Positions 1 to 8,594 of a DNA stretch of 64,000 bases are shown here, piece by piece. Source of the DNA: Nocardia mikamii NBRC 108933 (lineage in GTDB: Bacteria; Actinomycetota; Actinomycetes; Mycobacteriales; Mycobacteriaceae); contig NZ_BDCM01000013.1 of NCBI RefSeq assembly GCF_001613505.1, positions 124,001 through 188,000 on the forward strand, written 5' to 3'. Position numbers and translations under genes: made by a program. A model generated the notes under the pieces. That model was given only the letters and a program-made list of their open reading frames with translations. It ran no database searches and was not told the origin of the DNA. The stretch's first letter is position 1. Each line of letters starts with the position of its first letter.

Positions 1-419
1 AGTTTGTTGATGCCCGCGATCATAGCCCGGACGGTCGACTCCGGCCCGTCCCCGGCGAGCGCGGCGCCCCAGCCTCGGCGGCCGTTGCATTCGCACTGCA
101 CGAAGGTGGCGGTGCCGCTGCCGGTGCGCCGCTGGTGGAACTGCAGAATCTCCACCGGATAGCCCTCGTCGTAGAGCGCCGAGGTCAACGCGGCGACCGG
201 GCTACCGGCGGACACCACGGTCCGCGCATGTCCGGCCAGTTCGAGGGTGGCGGTATAGGTCGCCCGCTGTTCGGCCCGCGCCCAGTCGCTGAGCTTGACC
301 GGGCCGGTGTGCGCGCAGTAGCGGTCGTAGAACTCCGCGGGCGACAGGTCGGCGGATTCGGCGCGCAGCCCCTTGGGCGCGGCCGCGATGAAGGCATGTG
401 TATCGATAGTGATCGTCAT
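1..419 (-). CDS. Stand-alone LeuA allosteric (dimerisation) domain-like protein, 3' end missing
   Basis: The reading frame starts at ATG 419 (MTITIDTHAFIAAAPKGL) and runs off the left edge after 139 codons. The visible part has a short segment resembling the end of the 2-isopropylmalate synthase linker (LSPAEFYDRYCAHTGPVKL). A domain follows that resembles the LeuA C-terminal leucine-sensing domain, with SAGSPVAALTSALYDEGYPVEIL near residues 70-92 and a final GWGAALAGDGPESTVRAMIAGIN. No catalytic TIM-barrel precedes it, so it is not a whole LeuA. Actinobacterial genomes carry such free regulatory domains, sometimes annotated as alpha-isopropylmalate or homocitrate synthase-like; their role is unknown to me. 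The ribosome binding site is weak (GGAAG about 10 nt upstream). The family call is by eye. Confidence 0.7.
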   Translation of the reverse strand, partial: MTITIDTHAFIAAAPKGLRAESADLSPAEFYDRYCAHTGPVKLSDWARAEQRATYTATLELAGHARTVVSAGSPVAALTSALYDEGYPVEILQFHQRRTGSGTATFVQCECNGRRGWGAALAGDGPESTVRAMIAGINK

Positions 420-825
420 TGGACTAGGTCTTCCCGAAGCTTTGTCGTTGGTCGGATGACAGAGGGGACCAGCGCAAACACTTGTCAACGGCCGCAGCGA
501 GGGGGCCGGTCCGAATCAGCTCCCGCTACGGCGAGGTACTACGAGAAGTCGCGCCGCAGCCACCATCGCGGTAAGCGGAAGGAGCACCACGCGGTCGCGG
601 TCGGCGACGTTGCGCGCGGCGCTGTGGCTTGCGGCGGGATTCGGCACGGCTTCGAGAATATGGACTCGTCGCGACGATGGCAACAATATTGCGGCGGAAC
701 CAACGAGTAACTTCGTCACATTTTCGAGTGAACGGTATGCCAACGGACAGTGCCGTGGTGAGCGCCGCATTCGCCCAGGCCACAGCGGGTCCACAGGATG
801 TGCGGCGGACAGGTTCGGCGTGTCG
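420..825. other. Intergenic region, no gene recognised
   Basis: These 406 bases separate the LeuA-domain gene (promoter side) from the 3' end of the methyltransferase gene. Short open frames occur on both strands but have arginine-rich, unpatterned translations and no ribosome binding site. The stretch around 640-745 is less GC-rich than its surroundings and holds an 8-bp palindrome, CAATATTG, at 684-691. It may contain the promoter of the minus-strand gene starting at 419. I see nothing else I can name. Confidence 0.5.
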
Positions 826-1470
826 TCACCGGGGTTGCGCGGGTTTGTCCCACCGCAACAGATAGCGCCAGAACACCAGTCGGCGCACCCGCGCGCCCGG
901 CAGGAGGTCGTGCGACCGGCGGGCGACCTCGCGGGTGGTGAGTGGCGGATCGAGCACGACCGGCATCGCCGCATGCGTGGGCTCGTGGGCGTACCAGGCG
1001 CCGCGGCCCGTCGCACGCAGCGTCGCGAAAGCCAGGCCGAAGAGGCGTTGCGCGAGTACCGCCGTGACTTCGGCGGGCAGTTCACGCAGTGGATCGGCCC
1101 GCGGCAGCGCGATCACCGCGAGTACCCCGCCCGGCCGTAGCGTGTGCGCGAGCCGCGGCAGCACCTGGTCGAGAGGCAGGTGGTGGAGGGTGGTGAGCGA
1201 TACGACGGCGTCGTAGGCGGCCTCCGGCAGCGGGTGATCGAGTATGTCGGCCCGCGCGCAGGCGACGTTGTCCGGGACGACGCGGCGGGCCGCCTCGATC
1301 ATCTCCGGCGACCGGTCCACCGCGTCGACACGGTCGGCACGCCGCGCCAGCTCGGCCGCCAAAGCGCCTGCCCCGCAACCGACTTCGAGGATTCGCTCAC
1401 AGTGCTGCGGCAGCTGTCGCAGCAGCGTCCGATGATAGAAGGCGTTGTGATCCCACTCCCATACACCCAT
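826..1470 (-). CDS. Class I SAM-dependent methyltransferase
   Basis: A 214-residue cytosolic protein with a Rossmann methyltransferase core. Motif I is ILEVGCGAGALAAELA at about residues 27-42, which binds S-adenosylmethionine. VDAVDRSPEMIEAAR follows with the acidic ribose-binding end of strand 2, and VVSLTTLHHLP is the motif-IV region typical of ubiE/Methyltransf_11-type enzymes. The substrate cannot be told. The start ATG at 1470 has no Shine-Dalgarno sequence. Instead TAGGGT lies at 1482-1477, six bases before the start codon, predicting a leaderless transcript. It stands alone between an intergenic gap and polA. Confidence 0.85.
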   Translation of the reverse strand: MGVWEWDHNAFYHRTLLRQLPQHCERILEVGCGAGALAAELARRADRVDAVDRSPEMIEAARRVVPDNVACARADILDHPLPEAAYDAVVSLTTLHHLPLDQVLPRLAHTLRPGGVLAVIALPRADPLRELPAEVTAVLAQRLFGLAFATLRATGRGAWYAHEPTHAAMPVVLDPPLTTREVARRSHDLLPGARVRRLVFWRYLLRWDKPAQPR

Positions 1471-1476
1471 CGCGCC

Positions 1477-1482
1477 ACCCTA
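1477..1482 (-). promoter_or_regulatory. Leaderless -10 element of the methyltransferase gene
   Basis: TAGGGT ends 6 nt before the ATG at 1470; no ribosome binding site is present. Confidence 0.55.
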
Positions 1483-1568
1483 CGATGCGGCCGGTCGGCC
1501 GCGCACCGATCGGCGTGCCGCCGGCACACCACTGGGCCGGGCACTCCGAGGTCGGCGCCGCGCCCCGG

Positions 1569-4349
1569 TCAGTGCGCGGCCGAGTCCCAGCTGCGGCCCA
1601 CGCCGACGGAGACCTCGAGCGGCACCGACAGATCGATGGCGCTTGACATCTGTTCGCGGGCAAGCGATTCCAGCGCCTCCCGCTCACCCGCGGCGACCTC
1701 GAAGACGAGTTCGTCGTGGATCTGCAGCAGCATGCGCGACCGCAAGCCCGCCTCGGCGATGGCGGCCTGGGTGTTGATCATCGCCACCTTGATGATGTCG
1801 GCGGCGGTGCCCTGGATGGGCGCGTTGAGCGCCATCCGCTCGGCGGCCTCGCGGCGCTGGCGGTTGCTGGAATCCAAGTCGGGCAGATAGCGGCGACGGC
1901 CGAACAGCGTCTCGGTGTAGCCGACCTTGCGCGCCTGGTCCACCGCGTCGCGCAGATAGTCACGAATCGCGCCGAAACGGGAGAAATAGACCTCCATCTG
2001 CGCCTTCGCCTCCTCGGCGCTGATCCGCAGCTGCTGCGAGAGCCCGTACGCGGACAAGCCGTAGGCCAGGCCGTAGGACATCGCCTTGATCCGGCGGCGC
2101 ATCTCCGGGTGCACGTCGGCGATCGGGATGTCGAACGCCTTGGACGCGACGAAGCTGTGCAGGTCCTCGCCCGAGTTGAACGCCTCGATCAGCCCGGCGT
2201 CCTTGGACAGGTGCGCCATGATCCGCATCTCGATCTGGCTGTAGTCCGCCGTCATCAGCGACTCGTAGCCGGGGCCGACGACGAAGGTGTCGCGAATGCG
2301 CCGGCCCGTGTCGGTGCGGATCGGGATGTTCTGCAGATTCGGCTCGGTCGAGGACAACCGGCCGGTGGCGGCGATGGTCTGGTTGAACGTGGTGTGGATG
2401 CGGCCGTCGTCGGCGACCGACTTCAGCAGGCCGTCCACGGTGACCTTGAGGCGGGTGGCGTCGCGGTGCGCCAGCAGATGTTCGAGGAAGGGATGCTGGG
2501 TCTTCTCGAACAGGGACTCGAGCGCGTCGGCGTCGGTGGTGTAACCGGTCTTGGTCCGCTTCGTCTTGGGCATGTCCAGTTTGTCGAACAGCACCACCTG
2601 CAGCTGCTTCGGCGAGCCGAGGTTGATCTGCTCACCGATCACCTCGTAGGCGGCGTCCGCGGCCGAGGCCACCCGGTCGGCGAATTCGCGCTGCAACTCG
2701 TCCAGTTTGTCGCAGTCCACGGCGATGCCGGCGTGCTCGAGTTCGGCCAGCACGCCCAGCAGCGGCAGTTCCATCTCGGTGAGCAACGGGACGGATTCGA
2801 TGCGGTCGAGTTCGGTGTCGAACGCCTCGGCCAGATCGGCCACCGCGCGGGCGCGCAGGATCTCGGCCTGCGCCAGTTCGGTGTCGACCTGATCTTCGTC
2901 GTCGAGCAGCGACAACTGGGCGTCCTCGGCGGCTTCGACCCGCAACTCCCGCGACAAATACCGCAACGACAGATCGTCGAGGTTGAAGGTGCGCTGCCCG
3001 GGCCGCACCAGATAGGCCGCGAGCGCGGTGTCGCTGGTGAGCCCGGCCAACCGCCAGCCGCGCCCGCGCAGGGCATGGATGGCCGCCTTGGCCTCGTGCA
3101 CGGCCTTCGGGGTCTCGGCGTCGGCGAGCCAGCGACCGATGGCGAGTTCGTCCTCGGGGGTCAGCGCGACCACGTCGAAGTAGCCGCCCTCACCGTCGGC
3201 GGCGGCGATCGCGATCGCCTTCACATCACCCTGCACCGGAGTGGTCGTCCCCACGATCGAAACGCCGTGGCGTGCATCGGTTTTCGCATGCTCGGCCAGC
3301 CAGTCCGCGGCGGCGCCGGGCGCGACCGGGCCGCCGCTGATCTCGAAACCGCTCTCGGCCTCCGGCTCGGGCGGCGCCAGCGTCTCGAACAGCCGGTCCC
3401 GCAGCACCCGGAACTCGAGATCGTCGAACAGGCGGTGGATCTTGTCGCGATCCCACGGCTGCTGGGCCAGCTGCTCCGGGGTGTACGGCAGCGGAACATC
3501 CTTGACCATCTCGGTGAGCTGCCGATTGAGCACCACACTGGACAGGTTCGCGCGCAGTGCGTCGCCGACCTTGCCGCGCACCTCGTCGACCCGTTCGACC
3601 AGGGTGGGCAGATCGCCGAATTCGCGAACCCACTTGGTCGCCGTCTTCTCCCCCACGCCCGGAATGCCCGGCAGATTGTCACTCGGGTCGCCACGCAGGG
3701 CCGCGAAATCCGGGTACTGGGCCGGGGTCAGGCCGTACTTCTCCTCGACCGCCTCCGGCGTGAACCGGGTGAGCTCGGAGACACCCTTCTTCGGGTACAG
3801 CACGGTGACATCGGGATTGACCAGTTGCAGCGAATCCCGGTCGCCGGTGACGATGAGCACCCGGAAACCTTGCGGCACAGCCTGAGTCGCGAGGGTGGCG
3901 ATGATGTCGTCGGCCTCGTAGCCCTCGATGGCCATCACCGGGATGCCGAGCGCGCCGAGCACCTCCTGCGTGATCTCCACCTGTCCGCGGAATTCGTCGG
4001 GCGTGGAGATGCGGTTGGCCTTGTACTCCGGATAGGCCTCGACCCGGAAGGTCTTCCGGCTGACGTCGAACGCGGCCGCCACATGGGTCGGCCGCTCGTC
4101 GCGCAACAGGTTGATCAGCATGGCCGTGAAGCCGTAGACGGCGTTGGTGGTCTGCCCGGTGACGGTCTTGAAGTTCTCCGCCGGTAGCGCGTAGAAGGCG
4201 CGGTAGGCCAGGGAATGGCCGTCCAGCAACAACAGCGTGGGACGCTCGCCGGGAGCACCCGCCGCCGTACTGCCGGCTTTCGGCGCTGCCGCTGCGGCGG
4301 TGGTGGACGACACACTGCCCTGACGCTGATCGGTGGAGGCTGGAGTCAC
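1569..4349 (-). CDS. polA: DNA polymerase I
   Basis: A 926-residue repair and Okazaki-fragment polymerase. The N-terminal third is a 5'-3' flap exonuclease (LLLLDGHSLAYRAFYALPAENF at the start; DDIIA and TGDRDSLQL further on). A middle exonuclease-like domain, inactive in actinobacteria, follows, then the family A polymerase domain. Motif A is DYSQIEMR with Asp about 702, the O-helix is RRRIKAMSYGLAYG, and motif C is QIHDELVFE with Asp about 879. The O-helix carries Tyr (about 759) where E. coli has Phe762. I chose the GTG at 4349 because homologues begin just before the exonuclease domain; the frame remains open to 4541 with unpatterned sequence. TAGACT seven bases upstream suggests leaderless expression. 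Confidence 0.97.
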   Translation of the reverse strand: MTPASTDQRQGSVSSTTAAAAAPKAGSTAAGAPGERPTLLLLDGHSLAYRAFYALPAENFKTVTGQTTNAVYGFTAMLINLLRDERPTHVAAAFDVSRKTFRVEAYPEYKANRISTPDEFRGQVEITQEVLGALGIPVMAIEGYEADDIIATLATQAVPQGFRVLIVTGDRDSLQLVNPDVTVLYPKKGVSELTRFTPEAVEEKYGLTPAQYPDFAALRGDPSDNLPGIPGVGEKTATKWVREFGDLPTLVERVDEVRGKVGDALRANLSSVVLNRQLTEMVKDVPLPYTPEQLAQQPWDRDKIHRLFDDLEFRVLRDRLFETLAPPEPEAESGFEISGGPVAPGAAADWLAEHAKTDARHGVSIVGTTTPVQGDVKAIAIAAADGEGGYFDVVALTPEDELAIGRWLADAETPKAVHEAKAAIHALRGRGWRLAGLTSDTALAAYLVRPGQRTFNLDDLSLRYLSRELRVEAAEDAQLSLLDDEDQVDTELAQAEILRARAVADLAEAFDTELDRIESVPLLTEMELPLLGVLAELEHAGIAVDCDKLDELQREFADRVASAADAAYEVIGEQINLGSPKQLQVVLFDKLDMPKTKRTKTGYTTDADALESLFEKTQHPFLEHLLAHRDATRLKVTVDGLLKSVADDGRIHTTFNQTIAATGRLSSTEPNLQNIPIRTDTGRRIRDTFVVGPGYESLMTADYSQIEMRIMAHLSKDAGLIEAFNSGEDLHSFVASKAFDIPIADVHPEMRRRIKAMSYGLAYGLSAYGLSQQLRISAEEAKAQMEVYFSRFGAIRDYLRDAVDQARKVGYTETLFGRRRYLPDLDSSNRQRREAAERMALNAPIQGTAADIIKVAMINTQAAIAEAGLRSRMLLQIHDELVFEVAAGEREALESLAREQMSSAIDLSVPLEVSVGVGRSWDSAAH

Positions 4350-4356
4350 GGCACAG

Positions 4357-4362
4357 AGTCTA
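4357..4362 (-). promoter_or_regulatory. Leaderless -10 element of polA
   Basis: TAGACT (minus strand) is followed by seven bases and the GTG at 4349. No Shine-Dalgarno sequence is present, so the transcript probably begins at the start codon. Confidence 0.55.
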
Positions 4363-4550
4363 GGGACAGGCACCGACATCCCCGGCCACCGGGCACGGAC
4401 CGGCATGTGTCGCGTTCGAATTCGCGCACGCGGATCCAGCTGCCCGCTGTCACACAGGCCACACCCGCCCCACCGGACCGGCAGCTGCCACGCCCGCGAC
4501 GCTCGACCGTCGCGGCCGGCAGACGATGCGCGGCCGGCCACGAGCGGCGA

Positions 4551-5177
4551 TCAGGACTTCGGCGCGAGATTGTCCAGGACGACCTCCGCGACCGCCTTCA
4601 TGGTGGTGCGGCGATCCATCGCGGTGCGCTGGATCCACTTGAACGCCTGCGGTTCCGACAGCCCCTGCGTCTGCATCAGCACGCCCTTCGCGCGCTCGAC
4701 CAGTTTGCGGGTCTCCAGGCGGTCGGAGAGGTTCGCGACCTCCTGTTCCAGCGCCGAGATCTCGTGAAAACGGCTGGCCGCCAACTCGATCGCGGGCACC
4801 AGATCCGATTTCGTGAACGGCTTCACCAGATAGGCCATCGCGCCCGCGTCGCGCGCCCGCTCCACCAGGTCGCGCTGGCTGAACGCGGTCAGAATCACCA
4901 CGGGCGCAACGCGTTTGGAGGCGATTTCACCGGCGGCATCGATACCGTCACGCCGCGGCATCTTCACGTCCATGATGACCAGATCGGGGCGCAGTTCCAC
5001 GGCCAGGTCGACCGCCTGCTGGCCGTCGCCGGCCTCACCCACCACCTGGTAGCCCTCCTCGGAGAGCATCTCCACAAGGTCCATCCGGATGAGCGCCTCG
5101 TCCTCGGCCACCACGACACGCTTCGCGGCAGCCGGCGCGTCCTGCTTCGCGCCCGCGCCCCCTGCATTCGTTCCCAT
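4551..5177 (-). CDS. pdtaR: ANTAR-domain response regulator (PdtaR, Rv1626 type)
   Basis: A 208-residue two-component regulator acting on RNA. The receiver domain (about residues 20-135) has the acidic pair ED at 25-26, phosphoacceptor Asp70 in LVIMDVKMP, and the conserved Lys119 in YLVKPF. A helical linker leads to an ANTAR domain (about 145-205: RKLVERAKGVLMQTQGLSEPQAFKWIQRTAMDRR). ANTAR domains bind paired hairpins and prevent transcription termination. The ATG at 5177 is preceded by GAGGGG at good spacing; the frame is open to 5240 but that extension is not conserved-looking. Position next to polA matches M. tuberculosis Rv1626. No sensor kinase gene is in the window; the mycobacterial partner, PdtaS, is encoded elsewhere in the genome. 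Confidence 0.95.
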   Translation of the reverse strand: MGTNAGGAGAKQDAPAAAKRVVVAEDEALIRMDLVEMLSEEGYQVVGEAGDGQQAVDLAVELRPDLVIMDVKMPRRDGIDAAGEIASKRVAPVVILTAFSQRDLVERARDAGAMAYLVKPFTKSDLVPAIELAASRFHEISALEQEVANLSDRLETRKLVERAKGVLMQTQGLSEPQAFKWIQRTAMDRRTTMKAVAEVVLDNLAPKS

Positions 5178-5373
5178 AGACAGACCCCTCGATATTCCGA
5201 TGCCGACACCCGATGTGCGCCTCCGGTCCCACCCTGTCACCGGCCACGCACGCCGAGTGTCCTAAAGCGTACCGTTCAACGTCGCTCACAACCCATCTAC
5301 CCAGCGGGAACCCGCCCGCGTGGGACCGATTCGGTAACCTGGGCACCCACCGGCTATCATTTCCTCCCGGTGC

Positions 5374-5460
5374 GCCGAGTTGGCGGAACTGGCAGACGCG
5401 ACGGTCTCAAAAACCGTTGTCCTCACGGACGTGTGGGTTCGAGTCCCACACTCGGCACCA
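5374..5460 (+). tRNA. tRNA-Leu (anticodon CAA)
   Basis: The acceptor stem GCCGAGT (5374-5380) pairs perfectly with ACTCGGC (5450-5456). The anticodon stem ACGGT/ACCGT encloses the loop CTCAAAA, giving anticodon CAA for UUG codons. A long variable arm (TGTCCTCACGGACGT) and a T arm with loop TTCGAGT confirm a class II leucine tRNA. The discriminator is A5457 and the CCA end (5458-5460) is encoded. It is transcribed divergently from pdtaR. Confidence 0.97.
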
Positions 5461-5903
5461 TGACGAGCAGTGCTCACGACGGGCAGTCGGCGAGGCGGCT
5501 ACGTTCGAAGACCATGCGGCACACCGCCTTCGAGGTCGAACCCCATATATCGGGTACTGCGATGCAACGCCGCTGTCTGCGGCAGCTCAGGCAATCCACG
5601 ATGCTGCGGAACGCATCGTGACCGGTTCATGGTGATGGGAAACCCCCTCGTCGGGGCCTGAAATCCCCGAACGCGACCGCCGGCGCGAGGTGGATGCGAA
5701 TCCGGCCCGCGTTCAAGCCCCCTGATCCGGCGCGCGGCGCGAACCGTCCCGGCCGGGTCGGCCGCCGGAAGCCTTGCCCGCCACCACGTTCGCTCCTGCC
5801 GTCACGCCGGTAACAAGATCATAACCGCGTTAACGGCCGAGGCGGCGATCACCGAGTTGTAGTAGCCGGGTCGAACCGCGACCGCGGCGAAAGGAGATCC
5901 ACC
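5461..5903. other. Intergenic region downstream of tRNA-Leu
   Basis: These 443 bases hold no convincing gene. Open frames on the plus strand to about 5661 have only about half G/C at third positions, unlike native genes here. GC content falls between about 5530 and 5640. Short complementary runs (TCGGGG with CCCCGA at about 5654-5673) could form a weak hairpin after the tRNA. The last 15 bases contain the AAGGAGAT ribosome binding site of the next gene. The region could be a decayed remnant of an insertion at the tRNA 3' end, but there is no repeat of the tRNA end to prove it. Confidence 0.4.
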
Positions 5904-6641
5904 GTGGCGTCTCGCACGATCTTTGCCCTGTTCGCCTGCGCTGTGGCGCTGTCGGCCACCGCCTGTTCCGCCGCACAGTCCGGCGACCGCGCCGCCGCCA
6001 CATCCGCGCCCGTCAGCTCCGGCACGACCCGATCAGCGCCACGGCCGGACACGCAAGCATCTGCCCCCACGCCCGCGCCCGGCGATGCCGCCGCGACACA
6101 GCACCCGCAGCCGTCCGCGCCACAACCCGGCACCGACCCGCACCCCGATTCGCAGCCCGGTGCAGAGGCCGGGCCCACCGCCGCGCCGGCCCCGACCGCC
6201 GCACCGGCGCCCTCCGACAGCCCGGCCGGCCACGGCTACTGCCTCGACATCAACTCCGCTGTCGTCGCCGACGCATTCGCCACCCTCGGCACCGCGCCCG
6301 GTGGAGAGCCGTGGCAGCCGCAGGCGGGCACCGACGCCACCACCGGCCACTGCCCGGCACTGATGTGGATGACCGCGCAGACCCCGCGGGGAACCGTCTC
6401 CTCACCGGAACACGTGTTGTTCTTCCACGACGGCACCTACCTCGGCACCGCGACCGCCCGCCCCACCGCCTTCACCGCCGTCACCGGGTCGACCGACACC
6501 TCGGTCTCGGTGGAGTACCGGTGGATAGCAGGCGACGAACCCAACTGCTGCGCCGCCGGTGGGCCCGTCACCGTCACCTACACCTGGAACGGATCGGCCG
6601 TCGTCCCGGACCGGGAACTGCCTTCACAGGTGACCGGCTAG
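5904..6641 (+). CDS. LppP/LprE-family lipoprotein
   Basis: A 245-residue predicted exported lipoprotein. The signal peptide MASRTIFALFACAVALSATAC ends in a plausible lipobox with Cys21. About 90 residues rich in Pro, Ala, Thr and Ser follow as a spacer. The C-terminal domain (about 108-245, from GYCLDINSAVVADAFATLG to DRELPSQ) resembles the LppP/LprE family, with cysteine-bearing segments TGHCPALMWM and EPNCCAAGGPVTVTYTW. The function of this family is unknown. The GTG start at 5904 is preceded by AAGGAGAT at 5-6 nt spacing. It is the first of a run of plus-strand genes. Confidence 0.8.
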   Translation: MASRTIFALFACAVALSATACSAAQSGDRAAATSAPVSSGTTRSAPRPDTQASAPTPAPGDAAATQHPQPSAPQPGTDPHPDSQPGAEAGPTAAPAPTAAPAPSDSPAGHGYCLDINSAVVADAFATLGTAPGGEPWQPQAGTDATTGHCPALMWMTAQTPRGTVSSPEHVLFFHDGTYLGTATARPTAFTAVTGSTDTSVSVEYRWIAGDEPNCCAAGGPVTVTYTWNGSAVVPDRELPSQVTG

Positions 6642-6723
6642 CCGATCGAACCGAACGCCGGTACAGCGCGTGAATACGCGTAGGGTGGGGGCACACGACC
6701 CCTGGCAGGAAGAGGTCGCGCGT

Positions 6724-7305
6724 ATGCGGGTGAATCGGCTCACCGCGGATCTTTCGGGATATCCCGATCTGGTGGTGATCTATCTGGGGATGCGGGTGCG
6801 GACCCCGCGGGGGGTGCTGCGTCTGCTCGGCCTCGGGCCGAAACTGTATCGCTCCCATCATGATCGGCCCGACGGGCTGCTGCGGCACGAGGACATCATC
6901 TGGTCGCTGTTCCCGCCGCACTGGGGCGCCCGCCAATACTGGCGTGACCTGGACAGCCTGGAACGCTGGACCCGTTCCCAGCCGCACCGCGACTGGTGGC
7001 AGCGGTTTCTGCGTGACTCCGGCGGCACCGGGTTCTGGCACGAGGCCTACTTCCTGCGCGGGGGCATCGACACCATGTACGACGATATGACCACGCCCAC
7101 CGGCCTGGGCGCGTTCGCTCCGACCCGGTCCATGCGCGGACGGCTGTTCAGCGCGCGCGGCCGGGCCCAGGACAACGCCGCCCGCGCCGGCGCGGACAGC
7201 GCTCATCTCGGTGCGGAGCCGACGGTCGCGCCCGTGGTCGAGGAAGCCTCCTACTATCGAAACGCTTCCGGCGCCGACGGTTCCGACACGGACCGGCAGC
7301 CGTAG
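6724..7305 (+). CDS. DUF4188 (monooxygenase-like) family protein
   Basis: A 193-residue protein starting MRVNRLTADLSGYPDLVVIYLGMRV and continuing with LLGLGPKL, SLFPPHWGARQYWRDLDSLERWTRSQPHRDWWQRF and WHEAYFLRGGIDTMYDDM. This pattern resembles DUF4188, a ferredoxin-like fold family that includes phenylacetaldoxime dehydratase-like and antibiotic monooxygenase-like proteins. The biochemical activity is not known. The last 50 residues are low-complexity. ATG 6724 follows AGGAAGAGG at about 9 nt; the frame extends back to a GTG at 6670 without a ribosome binding site. It lies 82 bases after the lipoprotein gene and may share its transcript. Confidence 0.75.
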   Translation: MRVNRLTADLSGYPDLVVIYLGMRVRTPRGVLRLLGLGPKLYRSHHDRPDGLLRHEDIIWSLFPPHWGARQYWRDLDSLERWTRSQPHRDWWQRFLRDSGGTGFWHEAYFLRGGIDTMYDDMTTPTGLGAFAPTRSMRGRLFSARGRAQDNAARAGADSAHLGAEPTVAPVVEEASYYRNASGADGSDTDRQP

Positions 7306-7439
7306 CGCCACACCCTTCACCCAGTCGGTCAGCGAAAATTCGGCAAACGGTCGAACGCGACGCGCTACCGGCAGCTGAACATCGCGTGAAATCAGCGGTT
7401 TTCGGCCGTCTCCGGCTTCTGCCGGTGGCCGCGGCCACC

Positions 7440-7445
7440 TACCGT
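7440..7445 (+). promoter_or_regulatory. Leaderless -10 element of the phosphatase gene
   Basis: TACCGT is followed by AGCAGTT (7 nt) and the ATG at 7453; there is no Shine-Dalgarno sequence. Confidence 0.5.
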
Positions 7446-7452
7446 AGCAGTT

Positions 7453-8082
7453 ATGCACGTCCTGTTCGTCTGCTCCGGCAACGTCTGCCGCTCGGTGATC
7501 GCCGAACGTCTGACCCGCGCCGTCGCCGCCGAACACGGTCTCGACGACCTGACCGCCGAGAGCGCCGGCACCCGCGCACTCGTCGGCTTCGGCGTCGATC
7601 CCCTTGCGGCACAGATCATCACGGGCCTCGGCGGCGATCCTGGCAACTTTTCAGCACGCAAGGTGAGGCCGGAGATGGTCACGCGCGCGGATCTCGTGCT
7701 CGCGATGACCGAGCAGATCCGCGACCACATCATCGACCTGGTTCCGAATGCCCGGCCCCGGACCTTCACGCTGCTCGAGGCCTATCGGGTGGCGAAGGTC
7801 TCCGGTGCTCGCACGATCGCCCACATCGACAGTGCCCGAAACGATCTCGCACTGGTGGGCCGGGAGAACATCCCCGACCCGGTCGGGCTGTCTAGCGAAA
7901 AGTACTGTGCCGTCGGCGATCGGATCGCCGAGACGCTGGTCCCACTGCTGCTCGCGCTGCACGCCCATCGCGACGCGGGGCGCACGACGTCCGGCCGGCC
8001 CCGGTTGGTCCTGCTGCCCGGCGGGCGCATCGAGACCCCGCCGTGGGGTATCGAGCCCGTGCGAATCGGCCGTCACGCCTGA
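7453..8082 (+). CDS. Low-molecular-weight protein-tyrosine phosphatase family protein
   Basis: A 209-residue protein opening with the phosphate-binding loop CSGNVCRS (Cys7 nucleophile, Arg13), which defines the low-molecular-weight phosphatase/arsenate reductase fold. ESAGTRA at about residue 36 and DLVLAMTEQIRDHI are also typical. The general-acid loop reads IPDPVG rather than the DPY of true tyrosine phosphatases, as in bacterial Wzb/Etp-like and sugar-polymer-associated members. The last 30 residues form a loose tail. It could act on tyrosine-phosphorylated proteins; the substrate is unknown. The start is set by the leaderless -10 element at 7440. Confidence 0.85.
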   Translation: MHVLFVCSGNVCRSVIAERLTRAVAAEHGLDDLTAESAGTRALVGFGVDPLAAQIITGLGGDPGNFSARKVRPEMVTRADLVLAMTEQIRDHIIDLVPNARPRTFTLLEAYRVAKVSGARTIAHIDSARNDLALVGRENIPDPVGLSSEKYCAVGDRIAETLVPLLLALHAHRDAGRTTSGRPRLVLLPGGRIETPPWGIEPVRIGRHA

Positions 8083-8189
8083 ACAATCCGGCGCCGGGCA
8101 TGCCGCTCTCCCGCGGATCGGGATCCGGGGTTAGACTCCCCGCGGAAACTGCCGACGCCGATGGTTCGACACCGGAACAGGACACAGAC

Positions 8190-8594
8190 ATGCCGAAACG
8201 AATTTCGGATGTTTCACTCCATGTTTACGTCACACCGGAAACGCTCGACCGCGTCGTGCACACCGTGCGCTGCGTGGTCGACGACCACCTCGCCGAGCAC
8301 GATGTTTTCGCCTGGCGCTTCACCCTGCCCGTCGACGCCGATCAGCCCGATCACACGGTGCTGGAGACGCAGTGGCGCCTGGAACACCCCCACCGCGACC
8401 CCGGCTCGCGGCGCACCTACGAGATAGCGCTCAGCCTGGTGGGCGATCCCGATCAGCTGACCGAATCCGGCCTGGCCGCACTCGAGCACCGACTGGTCCT
8501 CGGGATCGCCACCACCGCCGACGCCGTCCCGTACACGATTTCCGCTCTCCATCGCGACAGCTACGACTTCGACGAGAACCGCGAGCGCCTCTGA
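8190..8594 (+). CDS. Conserved-looking protein of unknown function
   Basis: I do not recognise this 134-residue protein (MPKRISDVSLHVYVTPETLD... DFDENRERL). It is soluble, slightly acidic, and has alternating strand and helix predictions, for example HVYVTPETLDRVVHTVRCVVDD, LETQWRLEHPHRD and TYEIALSLVGD. These could form a small alpha/beta domain. Third codon positions are strongly G/C, which supports a real gene. ATG 8190 is preceded by a weak AGGA; a -10-like TAGACT lies at 8133-8138, predicting a leader of about 45 nt. It ends on the direct repeat that separates it from tesB. Confidence 0.7.
   Translation: MPKRISDVSLHVYVTPETLDRVVHTVRCVVDDHLAEHDVFAWRFTLPVDADQPDHTVLETQWRLEHPHRDPGSRRTYEIALSLVGDPDQLTESGLAALEHRLVLGIATTADAVPYTISALHRDSYDFDENRERL

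Noticed and set aside
526..783. 85-codon minus-strand frame in the 420-825 gap
   Set aside because: No ribosome binding site, Arg-rich second half, no recognisable pattern.
1716..4187. 823-codon open frame on the plus strand opposite polA
   Set aside because: Antisense frame produced by the G/C bias of polA; the translation is Arg/Gly/His/Gln-rich without domains, and polA motifs on the other strand are unmistakable.
5213..5635. Plus-strand frame running through tRNA-Leu
   Set aside because: It reads through the tRNA, and beyond it the third codon positions are only about half G/C, unlike native genes.
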